From positions 1-23,343 of the forward strand of contig CAJURY010000019.1 in NCBI GenBank assembly GCA_910589155.1: 23,343 nt of DNA, in the 5' to 3' direction. Shown piece by piece: positions 15,006-22,116 of this stretch. A program made the translations under genes and the position numbers. This DNA comes from an uncultured Oscillospiraceae bacterium. GTDB taxonomy: Bacteria > Bacillota > Clostridia > Oscillospirales > Oscillospiraceae. The notes under the pieces were generated by a model that was not told the origin of the DNA, made no database searches, and saw nothing but the letters and a program-made list of their open reading frames with translations. Within the stretch, counting starts at the first letter, position 1, and every line of letters starts with the position of its first letter.

Positions 15006-16070
15006 ATGAAGAAACTCATTGCATTGCTCTTGGCCGTTGTAATGGTCGCTTGCGTATTTGCAGGCTGCGGTAACAACAAAGCCGCGGAAATCTACATGAT
15101 TACCGACAAGGGCGACATCAACGACAAGTCCTTCAACCAGGGCACTTGGGAAGGCATCGAAGCTTGGGCAAAGAAGAACGATGTTGGCTGCGCTTATCTG
15201 AAGCCCGCCGACGCCACCGACGCCGAGTATGTAAACTCCATCGAGCAGGCCATCAACGCCGGCGCGAAGGTGATTGTTACACCCGGCTTCCTGTTTGAGG
15301 TGCCCATTTACACTGTGCAGGAAAAGTACCCCGACGTAAAGTTCATCCTCATCGACGGCAATCCTCATAGTGCGGATTACGCCGACTACAAGACCGCTTC
15401 CAACACCGTTGGCATTACCTTCCAGGAAGAGCAGGTCGGTTACTTAGCTGGTTACGCCGCTGTTATGGACGGCCACACCAAGCTGGGCTTCATGGGCGGC
15501 CAGGCCGTTCCCGCCGTTATTCGCTATGGCTACGGCTATGTGCAGGGCGCCAACGCTGCCGCTGCTGAAAAGGGCATCACTGTTGAAATGATGTACACCA
15601 ATACCGATGGCTTTGCCGCTACCCCCGAAGCACAGGCTATGGCCGCTTCCTGGTATCAGGGCGGCACCGAAATTATCTTCGGCTGCGGCGGTTCTCTGGG
15701 CAACAGCGTGTTTGCCGCCGCGCAGGCTGAAAACGGCCTGTCTATCGGCGTTGACGTTGACCAGTCCGCTGAATCTGCGACCATTGTAACCTCCGCCATG
15801 AAGGGTTTGGCTTCTGCTGTTGGTCAGATGCTGGACGCTTACAAGGCTGGCTCCTTCCCCGGCGGCCAGAACCTGGTTATGGGCGCGAAGGACGATGCCG
15901 TTTCTCTGGCAATGGACACCGCGAAGTTCACCACCTTTGATCAGGCTGCTTATGACGCTCTGTTTGCCAAGCTGGCAAGCGGCGAAGTCACGCTGAAGGT
16001 TGACACCGACGCGGAGAGCGCCGACAAGCTGGATACCCCCAACTGCACCGTAACTGTTGTTGCACAGTAA
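15006..16070 (+). CDS. BMP-family substrate-binding lipoprotein (PnrA-like, nucleoside ABC transport)
   Basis: The 354-residue protein has a type-II signal peptide: a basic MKK start, a hydrophobic core and lipobox VFAGC with the lipidated Cys21. The mature part opens with IYMITDKGDINDKSFNQGTWEGI, the hallmark of the BMP/PnrA/TmpC family of purine-nucleoside-binding proteins, with two Rossmann-like lobes. It would sit on the outer face of the membrane and pass nucleosides to an ABC transporter. No permease or ATPase gene follows; strong hairpins end the unit, so the partners must be elsewhere. The ATG at 15006 follows TTGGAGGT by about 9 bases. Its location after the salvage operon supports nucleoside specificity. 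Confidence 0.92.
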   Translation: MKKLIALLLAVVMVACVFAGCGNNKAAEIYMITDKGDINDKSFNQGTWEGIEAWAKKNDVGCAYLKPADATDAEYVNSIEQAINAGAKVIVTPGFLFEVPIYTVQEKYPDVKFILIDGNPHSADYADYKTASNTVGITFQEEQVGYLAGYAAVMDGHTKLGFMGGQAVPAVIRYGYGYVQGANAAAAEKGITVEMMYTNTDGFAATPEAQAMAASWYQGGTEIIFGCGGSLGNSVFAAAQAENGLSIGVDVDQSAESATIVTSAMKGLASAVGQMLDAYKAGSFPGGQNLVMGAKDDAVSLAMDTAKFTTFDQAAYDALFAKLASGEVTLKVDTDAESADKLDTPNCTVTVVAQ

Positions 16071-16082
16071 TAATGGGATTTA

Positions 16083-16116
16083 AAAATAGCGCAGTCCATT
16101 TGGACTGCGCTATTTT
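16083..16116 (+). terminator. Intrinsic terminator of the BMP gene
   Basis: AAAATAGCGCAGTCC (16083-16097) and GGACTGCGCTATTTT (16102-16116) form a perfect 15-bp stem around ATTT, starting 12 bases after the stop codon; the T run is the end of the stem. The symmetric A and T tracts allow use from both strands. Confidence 0.9.
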
Positions 16117-16137
16117 GAGTGCGGAAAAAATCATGTC

Positions 16138-16171
16138 ATTCCCACGCCAGTGTGTACACTGGCGTGGGAAT
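16138..16171. repeat. Perfect 15-bp inverted repeat (second hairpin)
   Basis: ATTCCCACGCCAGTG (16138-16152) and CACTGGCGTGGGAAT (16157-16171) pair perfectly around TGTA. It comes 21 bases after the BMP terminator. It has no clean T tract on the plus strand (TCCCTTTCAATTTT follows), so it may be a backup terminator for either strand or a palindromic repeat unit. Confidence 0.7.
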
Positions 16172-16297
16172 TCCCTTTCAATTTTGAATATTTTGTTGTA
16201 ATTGCTTGCGTATTTTACGTTAATTCAGAGTTTGTGAACCAGCCCGCAGACTGGTCCGCAATGAAATTTCAATATAAGGACTATTTCTACAGTCTGA

Positions 16298-16327
16298 GCC
16301 GCCCTTTTACAGAGCGGCCTGCTTTTT
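16298..16327 (+). terminator. Third hairpin with TTTTT, next to the HAD gene 3' end
   Basis: GCCGCCCT (16298-16305) pairs with AGAGCGGC (16311-16318) with one G-T wobble, followed by CTGCTTTTT. The T tract overlaps the stop codon of the minus-strand HAD gene. It would block plus-strand readthrough into the antisense of that gene. The stretch 16172-16297 between hairpins holds no gene I can see. Confidence 0.5.
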
Positions 16328-17054
16328 AGCAAAGCGGGTTTTGTACGTGATTTGCGGCTAGAAAATCCAGCAATTGCCGGAAGCTTCCATGGGGGTATGC
16401 GGATATATCCTTTTGGTCTTTGTTGATGAGGCAGTCTGTGAGAAGAAATGTCTGCATCCCCAAGGTATGCGCGATCATATCTTCTGTAACGTCGTTGCCG
16501 ACCATGAGGCACTCGTCCGCCTTGCACTGCAATTTTTGCAAAATATCCTGATAATACGCGGGATTCGGCTTGCAGTAGCGGCTGTTTTCATAGGCGGTAT
16601 ACCACTCAAAATCCGACGGACTCAGTCCAGCCCACCGAATCCGGCTTTCTGTGGCGACAGCGGGAAAAATGGGGTTGGTTGCCAGCGCTACCCGGTAGCC
16701 CATTTCTTTGATTCGAGCCACAGTCTCTGCCGCTTCTGGGTTAAACCCGCAGCAACTTTTGGCGTTTTGAAATTCACCGGCGTAAAAAGCGTCGAACAGC
16801 GGCTTCTCCTCAAAGACTTTTTCTCCAAAAATTTGAGAAAATTCTGCCCAGAACACGGCTTCATTAAACTGCACGCCGTCGTTTTTTACCATAGCGGCAG
16901 TACCTGCCCAAATTGCGTCAATGAGCTGCTTTGGTTCGTAACCATGGGGCGCAAGCTTCGCGGCCAGCAGCTTGAAATAGCCTTTCGTAAATTCGTCCTG
17001 ATCCATGGGAAGCAGGGTTCCGTCCAAATCAAACAGAACGGTTGTAATGCGCAT
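16326..17054 (-). CDS. HAD-superfamily hydrolase
   Basis: The 242-residue protein has the HAD catalytic motifs. Motif I is DLDGTLLPMD (10-19, nucleophile and acid/base Asp), motif II the Thr in ALATNP, motif III the Lys in RYCKPNP, and motif IV GNDVTEDM. The alpha-helical insertion after motif I is a C1 cap, as in phosphoglycolate phosphatase or YjjG-like phosphatases. The substrate cannot be told from sequence. It follows the DegV gene by 16 bases on the same strand with AAAGGA before the ATG, so the two form an operon. Confidence 0.88.
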   Translation of the reverse strand: MRITTVLFDLDGTLLPMDQDEFTKGYFKLLAAKLAPHGYEPKQLIDAIWAGTAAMVKNDGVQFNEAVFWAEFSQIFGEKVFEEKPLFDAFYAGEFQNAKSCCGFNPEAAETVARIKEMGYRVALATNPIFPAVATESRIRWAGLSPSDFEWYTAYENSRYCKPNPAYYQDILQKLQCKADECLMVGNDVTEDMIAHTLGMQTFLLTDCLINKDQKDISAYPHGSFRQLLDFLAANHVQNPLC

Positions 17055-17070
17055 GAGATTTGTCCTTTCT

Positions 17071-17934
17071 TTATGTGCGGTACAAAATGCCGATCATATC
17101 CGGTCCGGTGTTCAGACCAATGACGCAGCCCACCTGATATTCCGCCAGCGGCGGTCGATCCAACACTTCGGCGCAGGCAGTTTTCAATTTGAAGAAAGCT
17201 TCCGGATTTTTACCGTAAACCAGAGCGTAATTGCTGCCGGGCTTCCGCTCTTTTCGGCATCTGTCCACCAGCGCGCTGATGGCGTTGTTTTCTCCCCGGG
17301 GTTTCGCGATGATTTTTGCTTCGCCGTCTTCAAAGGTAATCATGGGCTTTAAGCCCAGTGCGTCGCCGACAAAAGCGGCGGCAGGGGAGATACGCCCGGA
17401 TTTTTTTACGCATTTCAGGGTCAGCGGCACGAAAACAGGGCGGGTATGCCGGAGCCATTCTTCTAAATGCTGAATGACCGCCTCTACAGACGCGCCTTCC
17501 TGAATCATCTGCGCGGCTTCCACCACCGGGATGCCGTAGGCCATGCTGTAGGTTCGAGAGTCGATGATGTGGATGCGGAAAGCTTCCTTTGCTTCCGGGT
17601 GCGCTTCAAAAAACAGTTCTTTTGCCAGTACCGCCGCCTGATAGGTGCCGGAACCCTTGGAGTTAAGGGTGACATGAACAAGATCCGTATAATTTTCCCG
17701 CCAGGTTGTTTCAAACAGCTCCATATATAAAGCGGTGGAAACCTGCGAGGACACGGGGAGCTTTTCCGCAGTGTCCAGAATTTTGTAAAAATCCTGAGGC
17801 AGCATATCCACGCCGTCTTGATATTCTTTTCCCTCATGCAAGATGGTCAGGGGCAAAACGCTGATGTTCCACTGCTCGCATAATTGTTTGGGGATGTCTG
17901 AGGTAGAATCTGTGGCTATTTTTATTTGATTCAT
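17071..17934 (-). CDS. DegV family protein (fatty-acid binding, FakB-like)
   Basis: DegV/FakB proteins bind a fatty acid and present it to the FakA kinase so that exogenous fatty acids can enter phospholipid synthesis. The 287-residue product is of normal length with the family signatures KIATDSTSDIP at the start, SSQVS, NSKGSGTYQAA, IIDSRTYSMAYG and LKPMITFEDGE. Which lipid is bound, and whether it works with a kinase, cannot be seen here; no fakA is in the window. It is divergent from a TetR regulator with an operator-like dyad in between, so its expression is probably under that regulator. Confidence 0.92.
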   Translation of the reverse strand: MNQIKIATDSTSDIPKQLCEQWNISVLPLTILHEGKEYQDGVDMLPQDFYKILDTAEKLPVSSQVSTALYMELFETTWRENYTDLVHVTLNSKGSGTYQAAVLAKELFFEAHPEAKEAFRIHIIDSRTYSMAYGIPVVEAAQMIQEGASVEAVIQHLEEWLRHTRPVFVPLTLKCVKKSGRISPAAAFVGDALGLKPMITFEDGEAKIIAKPRGENNAISALVDRCRKERKPGSNYALVYGKNPEAFFKLKTACAEVLDRPPLAEYQVGCVIGLNTGPDMIGILYRT

Positions 17935-18005
17935 AGGCGCTTCCTTTCCGCTTGTATTGACTTTCTAAGCGCTGCCTGCTAAAATAGAGACAAATCGCTG
18001 TATTA

Positions 18006-18019
18006 GATACGATTGTATC
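18006..18019. promoter_or_regulatory. Operator-like dyad in the DegV/TetR divergent region
   Basis: GATAC-GATT-GTATC is a perfect 5-bp dyad with a 4-base centre. It lies over the expected start of transcription from the minus-strand promoter at 18024-18052 and 65 bases before the TetR gene. A binding site of the divergent TetR-type regulator is the natural reading, though the dyad is short. Confidence 0.4.
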
Positions 18020-18023
18020 GATC

Positions 18024-18052
18024 ATTATACAACATCTTCAAAGGAAATGCAA
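18024..18052 (-). promoter_or_regulatory. Sigma-A promoter of the degV-HAD operon
   Basis: On the minus strand TTGCAT (18052-18047) and a perfect TATAAT (18029-18024) are 17 bases apart. The predicted start, near 18017, is about 80 bases upstream of the DegV ATG. Confidence 0.65.
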
Positions 18053-18083
18053 TAGTTTCAGCAGGGATAAAGGAGATACGGCT

Positions 18084-18608
18084 ATGGGACGTGGCAATAA
18101 GACGACGGAATTTTTAAAAGAGTGTTTGTCGGATGCACTGCTTCGGCTGATGCGGGAAAAATCCTTTAAAAATATTTCTATACAGGAAATTGCGGATGCC
18201 GCCGGCGTGGGACGCGCTACATGGTTTCGTAATTTTGCCAATAAAAGCGAGGCCATTACTTTTAAGCTGGTGCAGTTGTGGAACCGCTGGACGGACGAGC
18301 ATTCTGTAATTGTGCACGACCGGTTTACCTTGGCCAATGCCAAGGATTTTTTTCAGTTTAATTTTGAAATTGGGCATTTGCTTCAGGTGATCTGCAAATC
18401 GAATATGCAGTCCGCCATTTATGACGCGTTTTATCAGATTATGATGCCTCAGTATGGAAACAGCGCAAAAGAGCGGTATCAGATGCGCTTTTATTCCTAT
18501 GGACTTTTCGGGCTGCTGGATGAATGGATCAAGAGAGGATTTCAGGAAACGCCGAGAGAGATGGTGGGGCTTTTTTATCAGGTTATGGAGGATAGAAGCA
18601 CCCTTTAG
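18084..18608 (+). CDS. TetR/AcrR family transcriptional regulator
   Basis: The 174-residue protein has an N-terminal TetR-type helix-turn-helix: LSDALLRLMREKSFKNISIQ followed by EIADAAGVGRATWFRNFANK (about 15-55). The helical ligand-binding/dimerisation part has the aromatic FYSYGLFGLLDEWIKRG stretch common in TetR_C domains of Firmicutes. The ligand is unknown. AAAGGAG precedes the ATG. It is divergent from the degV-HAD unit and followed by its own terminator, so regulation of that unit and itself is likely but unproven. Confidence 0.9.
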   Translation: MGRGNKTTEFLKECLSDALLRLMREKSFKNISIQEIADAAGVGRATWFRNFANKSEAITFKLVQLWNRWTDEHSVIVHDRFTLANAKDFFQFNFEIGHLLQVICKSNMQSAIYDAFYQIMMPQYGNSAKERYQMRFYSYGLFGLLDEWIKRGFQETPREMVGLFYQVMEDRSTL

Positions 18609-18615
18609 AAAAGTA

Positions 18616-18643
18616 AAAGACCGTGCGCCAACGCACGGTCTTT
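18616..18643 (+). terminator. Intrinsic terminator after the TetR gene (bidirectional)
   Basis: AAAGACCGTGCG (18616-18627) pairs perfectly with CGCACGGTCTTT (18632-18643) around CCAA. It lies between convergent genes (TetR on plus, DUF1653 on minus) and is flanked by A and T residues on both sides. Confidence 0.88.
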
Positions 18644-18682
18644 GTATGTCAAAAGGATATGGAGAAAAGGCGAAGGGGCGCG

Positions 18683-18922
18683 TCAATGTGATTCAAGCAT
18701 GTTTCCCTGGCATTCTTCCAGCAGAAGAAAACGCGGTCCTTGATAATCCTCGCGGCTGACTTCTTCGTTCCACATGGCTGCCGGCCGTACCCAAAGCGCC
18801 TGATTTCCATACAGCGCCCGGTAAATCACCATTTTTTCCATGGTTTCCGAATGGGTGGCAAAACCCACGACTTCATATTCGGCTCCTTTAAAGTGGCGAT
18901 AGCGTCCCAATTTGATTTCCAT
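18683..18922 (-). CDS. DUF1653 domain protein
   Basis: The 79-residue protein matches the small DUF1653 family: GRYRHFKGAEYEVVGFATHSET (two adjoining motifs), MVIYRALYG, LWVRPAAMW and a terminal PRF. Its function is not established. GGAGG precedes the ATG. It lies 15 bases after the GNAT acetyltransferase gene on the same strand and is probably co-transcribed with it. Confidence 0.88.
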   Translation of the reverse strand: MEIKLGRYRHFKGAEYEVVGFATHSETMEKMVIYRALYGNQALWVRPAAMWNEEVSREDYQGPRFLLLEECQGNMLESH

Positions 18923-18937
18923 TCTGCATCCTCCGGC

Positions 18938-19456
18938 TTACAGCTTCTTTCCCATTTCAATTCTGACCTCATGCCGCTCTAAATCTTCATTGCTGTACGC
19001 GTACAGGTCAAAGCCGATCATTTGAAAGCCCTGTTTTTTGTAAAAGGCAATGGCTTTTTCATTGCAGCTTTGCGTTTCCAGAACAAGCATTCTTGCGCGG
19101 CTTTCCTTTGCGGCTGCGGTGATTGCGTCCATTAGTTTGCTGCCAATCCCGTGCCTCTGCTGGCCTTCAAAAACATAAATGTTACTGATACGAAAACGGT
19201 TATTCCACACTTCAAGGCTGCCTTCCACAAAGCCCAGCAGGGAGTTGTTTTCAAAGGCGCCCAGGGCAACCGGGGCTTCCAGCCAGTCTGCAAAAAGCTG
19301 GTCTGAAAATTGCTTTTCTCTTTCTTCGGAGAAGGGGGTGTATTGCAGTGAGAAGGAAGCGTCGGTTATTTTAAAGTCATAATAGCCTTTTGTCTGATAA
19401 CGGACAGTAAAAGCCCAGTTTTTATACTGCGCTTTTGAAAGGGGGACAATTTGCAT
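18938..19456 (-). CDS. GNAT family N-acetyltransferase (resembles streptothricin-acetyltransferase type)
   Basis: The 172-residue protein has a GNAT fold with the acetyl-CoA loop QQRHGIGSKLMDAI (about 108-121) and the later segment MLVLETQSCNEKAIAFYKKQGF, then GFDLYAYSN. The ISNIYV-QQRHGIG-LETQ-N-A-FY-GF-G-D-Y pattern is like SatA-type streptothricin acetyltransferases, from memory of that family. The actual substrate is not determinable, and a resistance role should not be assumed. AGGAGG lies 7 bases before the ATG. First gene of a two-gene unit with DUF1653. Confidence 0.85.
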   Translation of the reverse strand: MQIVPLSKAQYKNWAFTVRYQTKGYYDFKITDASFSLQYTPFSEEREKQFSDQLFADWLEAPVALGAFENNSLLGFVEGSLEVWNNRFRISNIYVFEGQQRHGIGSKLMDAITAAAKESRARMLVLETQSCNEKAIAFYKKQGFQMIGFDLYAYSNEDLERHEVRIEMGKKL

Positions 19457-19496
19457 ATCCAGTACCTCCTAGGGGAAATATTTTTTTGTTATTACA

Positions 19497-19525
19497 AGTG
19501 TAGCATTTCATTGTCGGTAAGGCAA
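19497..19525 (-). promoter_or_regulatory. Promoter of the GNAT-DUF1653 unit
   Basis: On the minus strand TTGCCT (19525-19520), a 17-base spacer and TACACT (19502-19497) preceded by an extended TGC form a plausible sigma-A promoter about 40 bases ahead of the GNAT ATG. Confidence 0.6.
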
Positions 19526-19550
19526 TCCTTTTTTGCATCGTATGGATCTA

Positions 19551-19581
19551 AAAAGGCAGCGCGGCAAAATTGCCGCGCTGC
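19551..19581 (-). terminator. Intrinsic terminator of the helicase-dprA-like unit
   Basis: On the minus strand GCAGCGCGGC pairs with GCCGCGCTGC around AATTTT (19556-19581 with the inner A/T bases), then CCTTTTTA follows. It starts 9 bases after the DprA-like stop codon. Confidence 0.88.
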
Positions 19582-19590
19582 GCCTGCTGT

Positions 19591-20475
19591 TTAGAAAAGA
19601 GCAGTTTGTGCCGGAGAAAGCTTGCCGAACTCTTTCAAATCCGCCAGCACAACGCCTTTTGCGCCTCGCAACACAAGACTTTTTGCCGCCGCGCTTTGAT
19701 CGTCGAATACAAATACGGGACTCCAGCCGTTTTTTAAATTTTCAAGGGCGCCCTCCCAGGTGCCGCCCTGCCCCAAATGCGCCTGTGCGACAAAGGTTTT
19801 TTCTCCAAGGGCGTGAATGAGTTTGTTCCGATGCAAGGCTCTTTGGGGAGAAAAAGACAGATCAAAGCCGATTTCGCTGCATAGAAGCAGATTTTTTCGC
19901 TCTTTATGCTGGTATAGCTGATCGGTCACAATACACACAACCCGTCCGCCGGCTTCCAGACAGGCTTCCTGCGCCGCAAGGTCTGCCCCCTTCGCGCCGC
20001 CGGAAACAAGGGTATAGCCCTGCTTAGCGGCCTGACGGCCAACCTCCTGGGCAAAATGAAGATTGTTTTCCAGTAGCTCCCGGTTGCCCACTAGGGCGAC
20101 GGAAGGGGTACTCAGCAGCGCCGCGTCTCCTTTGAGACACAAAACCGGAGGAATATCCGGCTCCAGAAGGGAAAACCGACTGGGATAACCAGGGCTGACA
20201 GGGGTGAGAAAGGTTATGCCAAGACGCTGCGCCATTTTCAGATAACGGCGCAAGGATGCTTCCTGAGACAGTAAATTGGCGATACGCTGCGCCTGCGCGG
20301 CCTCGTAGCCCAAAAACATCAGATGCTCCGGCGTTACGTCTCCTGCCAGAGATTCGGGCTTTGCCTGCCTTACCAGACGGCGGAGGGTGCGAAGCTGCGG
20401 TAAGGTCATGGGCTTTCGATCCGGCTCCCCCAGGCTGCTGCAAAGGAGCAGGTAGCCCAATTCTGCCCCGGTCAA
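19591..20475 (-). CDS. DprA/Smf-like DNA-processing protein (divergent)
   Basis: The 294-residue protein has a DprA-type Rossmann domain: GITFLTPVSPGYPSRF and PPVLCLKGD before the fold, then VALVGNRELLENN (classical VGSR), LVSGGAKGADLAAQEA (classical SGGARGID), and RNKLIHAL (classical RNRIIAGL). DprA loads RecA on incoming single-stranded DNA in transformation. This member differs: the phosphate-binding residues are altered and there is no C-terminal winged-helix domain, so it is a paralogous subfamily and its role is open. The start appears to be TTG at 20475, overlapping the helicase TGA (TTGA); an ATG 22 codons in (20409), preceded by GGGGGAG, is the alternative. Confidence 0.75.
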   Translation of the reverse strand: MTGAELGYLLLCSSLGEPDRKPMTLPQLRTLRRLVRQAKPESLAGDVTPEHLMFLGYEAAQAQRIANLLSQEASLRRYLKMAQRLGITFLTPVSPGYPSRFSLLEPDIPPVLCLKGDAALLSTPSVALVGNRELLENNLHFAQEVGRQAAKQGYTLVSGGAKGADLAAQEACLEAGGRVVCIVTDQLYQHKERKNLLLCSEIGFDLSFSPQRALHRNKLIHALGEKTFVAQAHLGQGGTWEGALENLKNGWSPVFVFDDQSAAAKSLVLRGAKGVVLADLKEFGKLSPAQTALF

Positions 20476-21653
20476 CGGAAACGCTTGCGCACCACGGGAG
20501 CTTTTACAATTTCCTCGGTCATGGTGCCGTCGTCGTTCAGAATCATGGGGTGAATGGTAAAGTTAGAGTACTTGGCGATTTCATCCAGCTTGGCCTTTTC
20601 CGGGAAGCTGCCTACAATGGCATAGGAAACGCCCTTGCGCTGGGCGCGGCCGGTTCTGCCGATGCGGTGGATGTAATATTCGTTTTCTTCCGGGATGTCA
20701 AAGTTAATCACGCAGTCCACATCGTCTACATCGATGCCTCTGGAGGCTACGTCTGTGGCAATGAGCACAGACAGCTTGCCGCTGCGGTAACGCTGCATAC
20801 TTTTTTCCCGTATACTTTGCTTGACGTCTCCGTGAATACAGTCTGCGTCCAGCCCCGCTCGCTGAAAATCGTCGCACAGCCGCTGGCACATATGTTTGGT
20901 GTTACAGAAAATAATCACCCGCTCAAAGCCCTGGGTTTGAATCAGGCGCAGCGTGGTTTCCTCCTTGGCAAGGGGGGAGACGGTGATGGAAAATTGTTCG
21001 ATGTCTGGTTTGTCTTCCAGCTTCGGCTCCACGGTAATTTCCACTTCATCCCGCTGGTACATCCAAGAGACGGTCATGACTTCTTGAGAGATGGTGGCGG
21101 AAAAAAGACCGAGATTCTTTTTGCTTTTGATTTTGTCCAGAATTTTGGTCACGTCCTTGAAAAAACCCATGTCCAGCATCCTGTCCGCTTCGTCCAGTAT
21201 CACGGTCTGGATTTTGTCCAGTCGGAGGGTTTTCCGATTGTAGTGATCCATCAGCCGCCCCGGCGTCGCTACAACAATCTGGGGTTTACGCTCCAGTGCG
21301 CGAATCTGAGCGCCGATCGGCGCGCCGCCGTAAACCACGACCACCCGGATGCCTTCATAGAAAGCAAGCAGAGAGCGCAGCTCGTCGCCAATTTGAATGG
21401 CAAGCTCTCGGGTGGGCGCGAGTATCAGCCCTTGCAGATCCTTGCTGTTGGCGTCAATATGCTCAATCATGGGAATGCCGAAAGCAAAGGTCTTGCCGGT
21501 GCCGGTGGGGGCTTTTGCGATAACGTCCTTCCACTGGAGAAGGGGCGGAATCGCCTCTTTTTGAATAGAGGTGGGGTAACCATATCCCTTGCTTTCCAAC
21601 GCCCGGAGCATGGCTTCCGATAGGTTTAAATCCTGAAATGTGATATCTGCCAT
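20472..21653 (-). CDS. DEAD-box ATP-dependent RNA helicase
   Basis: The helicase remodels RNA duplexes in ribosome assembly, decay or cold adaptation. All motifs are present: Q motif (F..L, YPTSIQKEAIPPLL), walker A APTGTGKT, PTRELA, GG, TPGR, DEADRMLDMGF, SAT, then domain 2 with IIFCNTKH, ATDVASRGIDVDDVDCVINFD and HRIGRTGR. At 393 residues it is a minimal helicase with almost no C-terminal extension, ending in the basic VVRKRFR. The ATG at 21653 is preceded by AAGGAA; the frame is open 7 codons further to a TTG. It is the first gene of a unit with the DprA-like gene, with a good promoter. Confidence 0.95.
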   Translation of the reverse strand: MADITFQDLNLSEAMLRALESKGYGYPTSIQKEAIPPLLQWKDVIAKAPTGTGKTFAFGIPMIEHIDANSKDLQGLILAPTRELAIQIGDELRSLLAFYEGIRVVVVYGGAPIGAQIRALERKPQIVVATPGRLMDHYNRKTLRLDKIQTVILDEADRMLDMGFFKDVTKILDKIKSKKNLGLFSATISQEVMTVSWMYQRDEVEITVEPKLEDKPDIEQFSITVSPLAKEETTLRLIQTQGFERVIIFCNTKHMCQRLCDDFQRAGLDADCIHGDVKQSIREKSMQRYRSGKLSVLIATDVASRGIDVDDVDCVINFDIPEENEYYIHRIGRTGRAQRKGVSYAIVGSFPEKAKLDEIAKYSNFTIHPMILNDDGTMTEEIVKAPVVRKRFR

Positions 21654-21690
21654 ATTTTTGTTCCTTCTGTACAATGATTCTATTATTTAG

Positions 21691-21719
21691 ATTATAGCAG
21701 GAAACGCCAGCAATTGCAA
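21691..21719 (-). promoter_or_regulatory. Sigma-A promoter of the DEAD-box helicase gene
   Basis: On the minus strand TTGCAA (21719-21714), a 17-base spacer and a perfect TATAAT (21696-21691) stand about 38 bases ahead of the helicase ATG. Confidence 0.8.
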
Positions 21720-21756
21720 CAGGCTGTGTGTAAACTTCCATTTTGCGCGAAACGGC

Positions 21757-21785
21757 TTGCAAGAAACGGCAAAATCTGCTAAAAT
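21757..21785 (+). promoter_or_regulatory. Promoter-like element without an assigned gene
   Basis: TTGCAA (21757-21762) and TAAAAT (21780-21785) are 17 bases apart on the plus strand, directed away from the helicase promoter. The next annotated plus-strand gene, the LacI regulator, begins 332 bases later and has its own promoter, so this one would produce a long leader or a small RNA. Confidence 0.45.
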
Positions 21786-21811
21786 AAAAACAAGGGGGTG
21801 AGCATCGGGGC

Positions 21812-21883
21812 GTGAAAGCGAGGCTGCGTGGCAGCGGAAGATATGCAAAGAATTGCATATTTGAAAGTCAGAAGAAGCATTAA
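21812..21883 (+). CDS. Possible 23-codon ORF / leader peptide
   Basis: A GTG at 21812 opens 23 basic codons ending at TAA 21881-21883, with GGGGGTG at 21794-21800 as a possible ribosome binding site at 11 bases, just downstream of the promoter-like element. The peptide would be rich in Arg and Lys. Nothing else supports translation. The remaining part of the gap (21884-22049) is AT-rich with no gene I can support. Confidence 0.2.
   Translation: MKARLRGSGRYAKNCIFESQKKH
21841..21860. repeat. Perfect 8-bp dyad in the spacer upstream of the LacI gene
   Basis: ATATGCAA (21841-21848) and TTGCATAT (21853-21860) flank AGAA. It could be a weak hairpin or a protein-binding dyad inside the unassigned transcript. 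Confidence 0.4.
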
Positions 21884-22049
21884 ATTCATAAAAAGGTGGA
21901 GTTTTAAGGGAAGTTGCATCGCTCAAATAAAAAAATTGTCAAAATAAAGCGGGTGCATAAAATATAGAGCGAATATGCAGCAAGAGCAGAAAGTCGAACA
22001 TGGGCAATATACACAAAAAGTCGGCCAGAAAGTTGGTTGAAAGAGAGAC

Positions 22050-22076
22050 TTGACAAAAGCAGGAAAAAGCTATAAT
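22050..22076 (+). promoter_or_regulatory. Promoter of the LacI-family regulator (15-bp spacer)
   Basis: A perfect TTGACA (22050-22055) and a perfect TATAAT (22071-22076) are only 15 bases apart, shorter than the usual 17. Transcription would start near 22083, just before the operator palindrome. Confidence 0.65.
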
Positions 22077-22089
22077 CTATTATTACAAA

Positions 22090-22103
22090 CAAAAACGTTT
22101 TTG
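22090..22103. promoter_or_regulatory. LacI-type operator palindrome, site 1 (autoregulatory)
   Basis: CAAAAACGTTTTTG is a perfect 14-bp palindrome with the central CG typical of LacI-family operators. It lies between the -10 box and the start codon and touches the ribosome binding site GAGGT (22103-22107). The same 14 bases recur at 23222-23235. Confidence 0.8.
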
Positions 22104-22116
22104 AGGTAAAGAAAAA

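Noticed and set aside
20256..21623. 455-residue plus-strand ORF opposite the helicase and DprA-like genes
   Set aside because: It spans two well-recognised minus-strand genes, shows no domain and results from GC-biased third positions.
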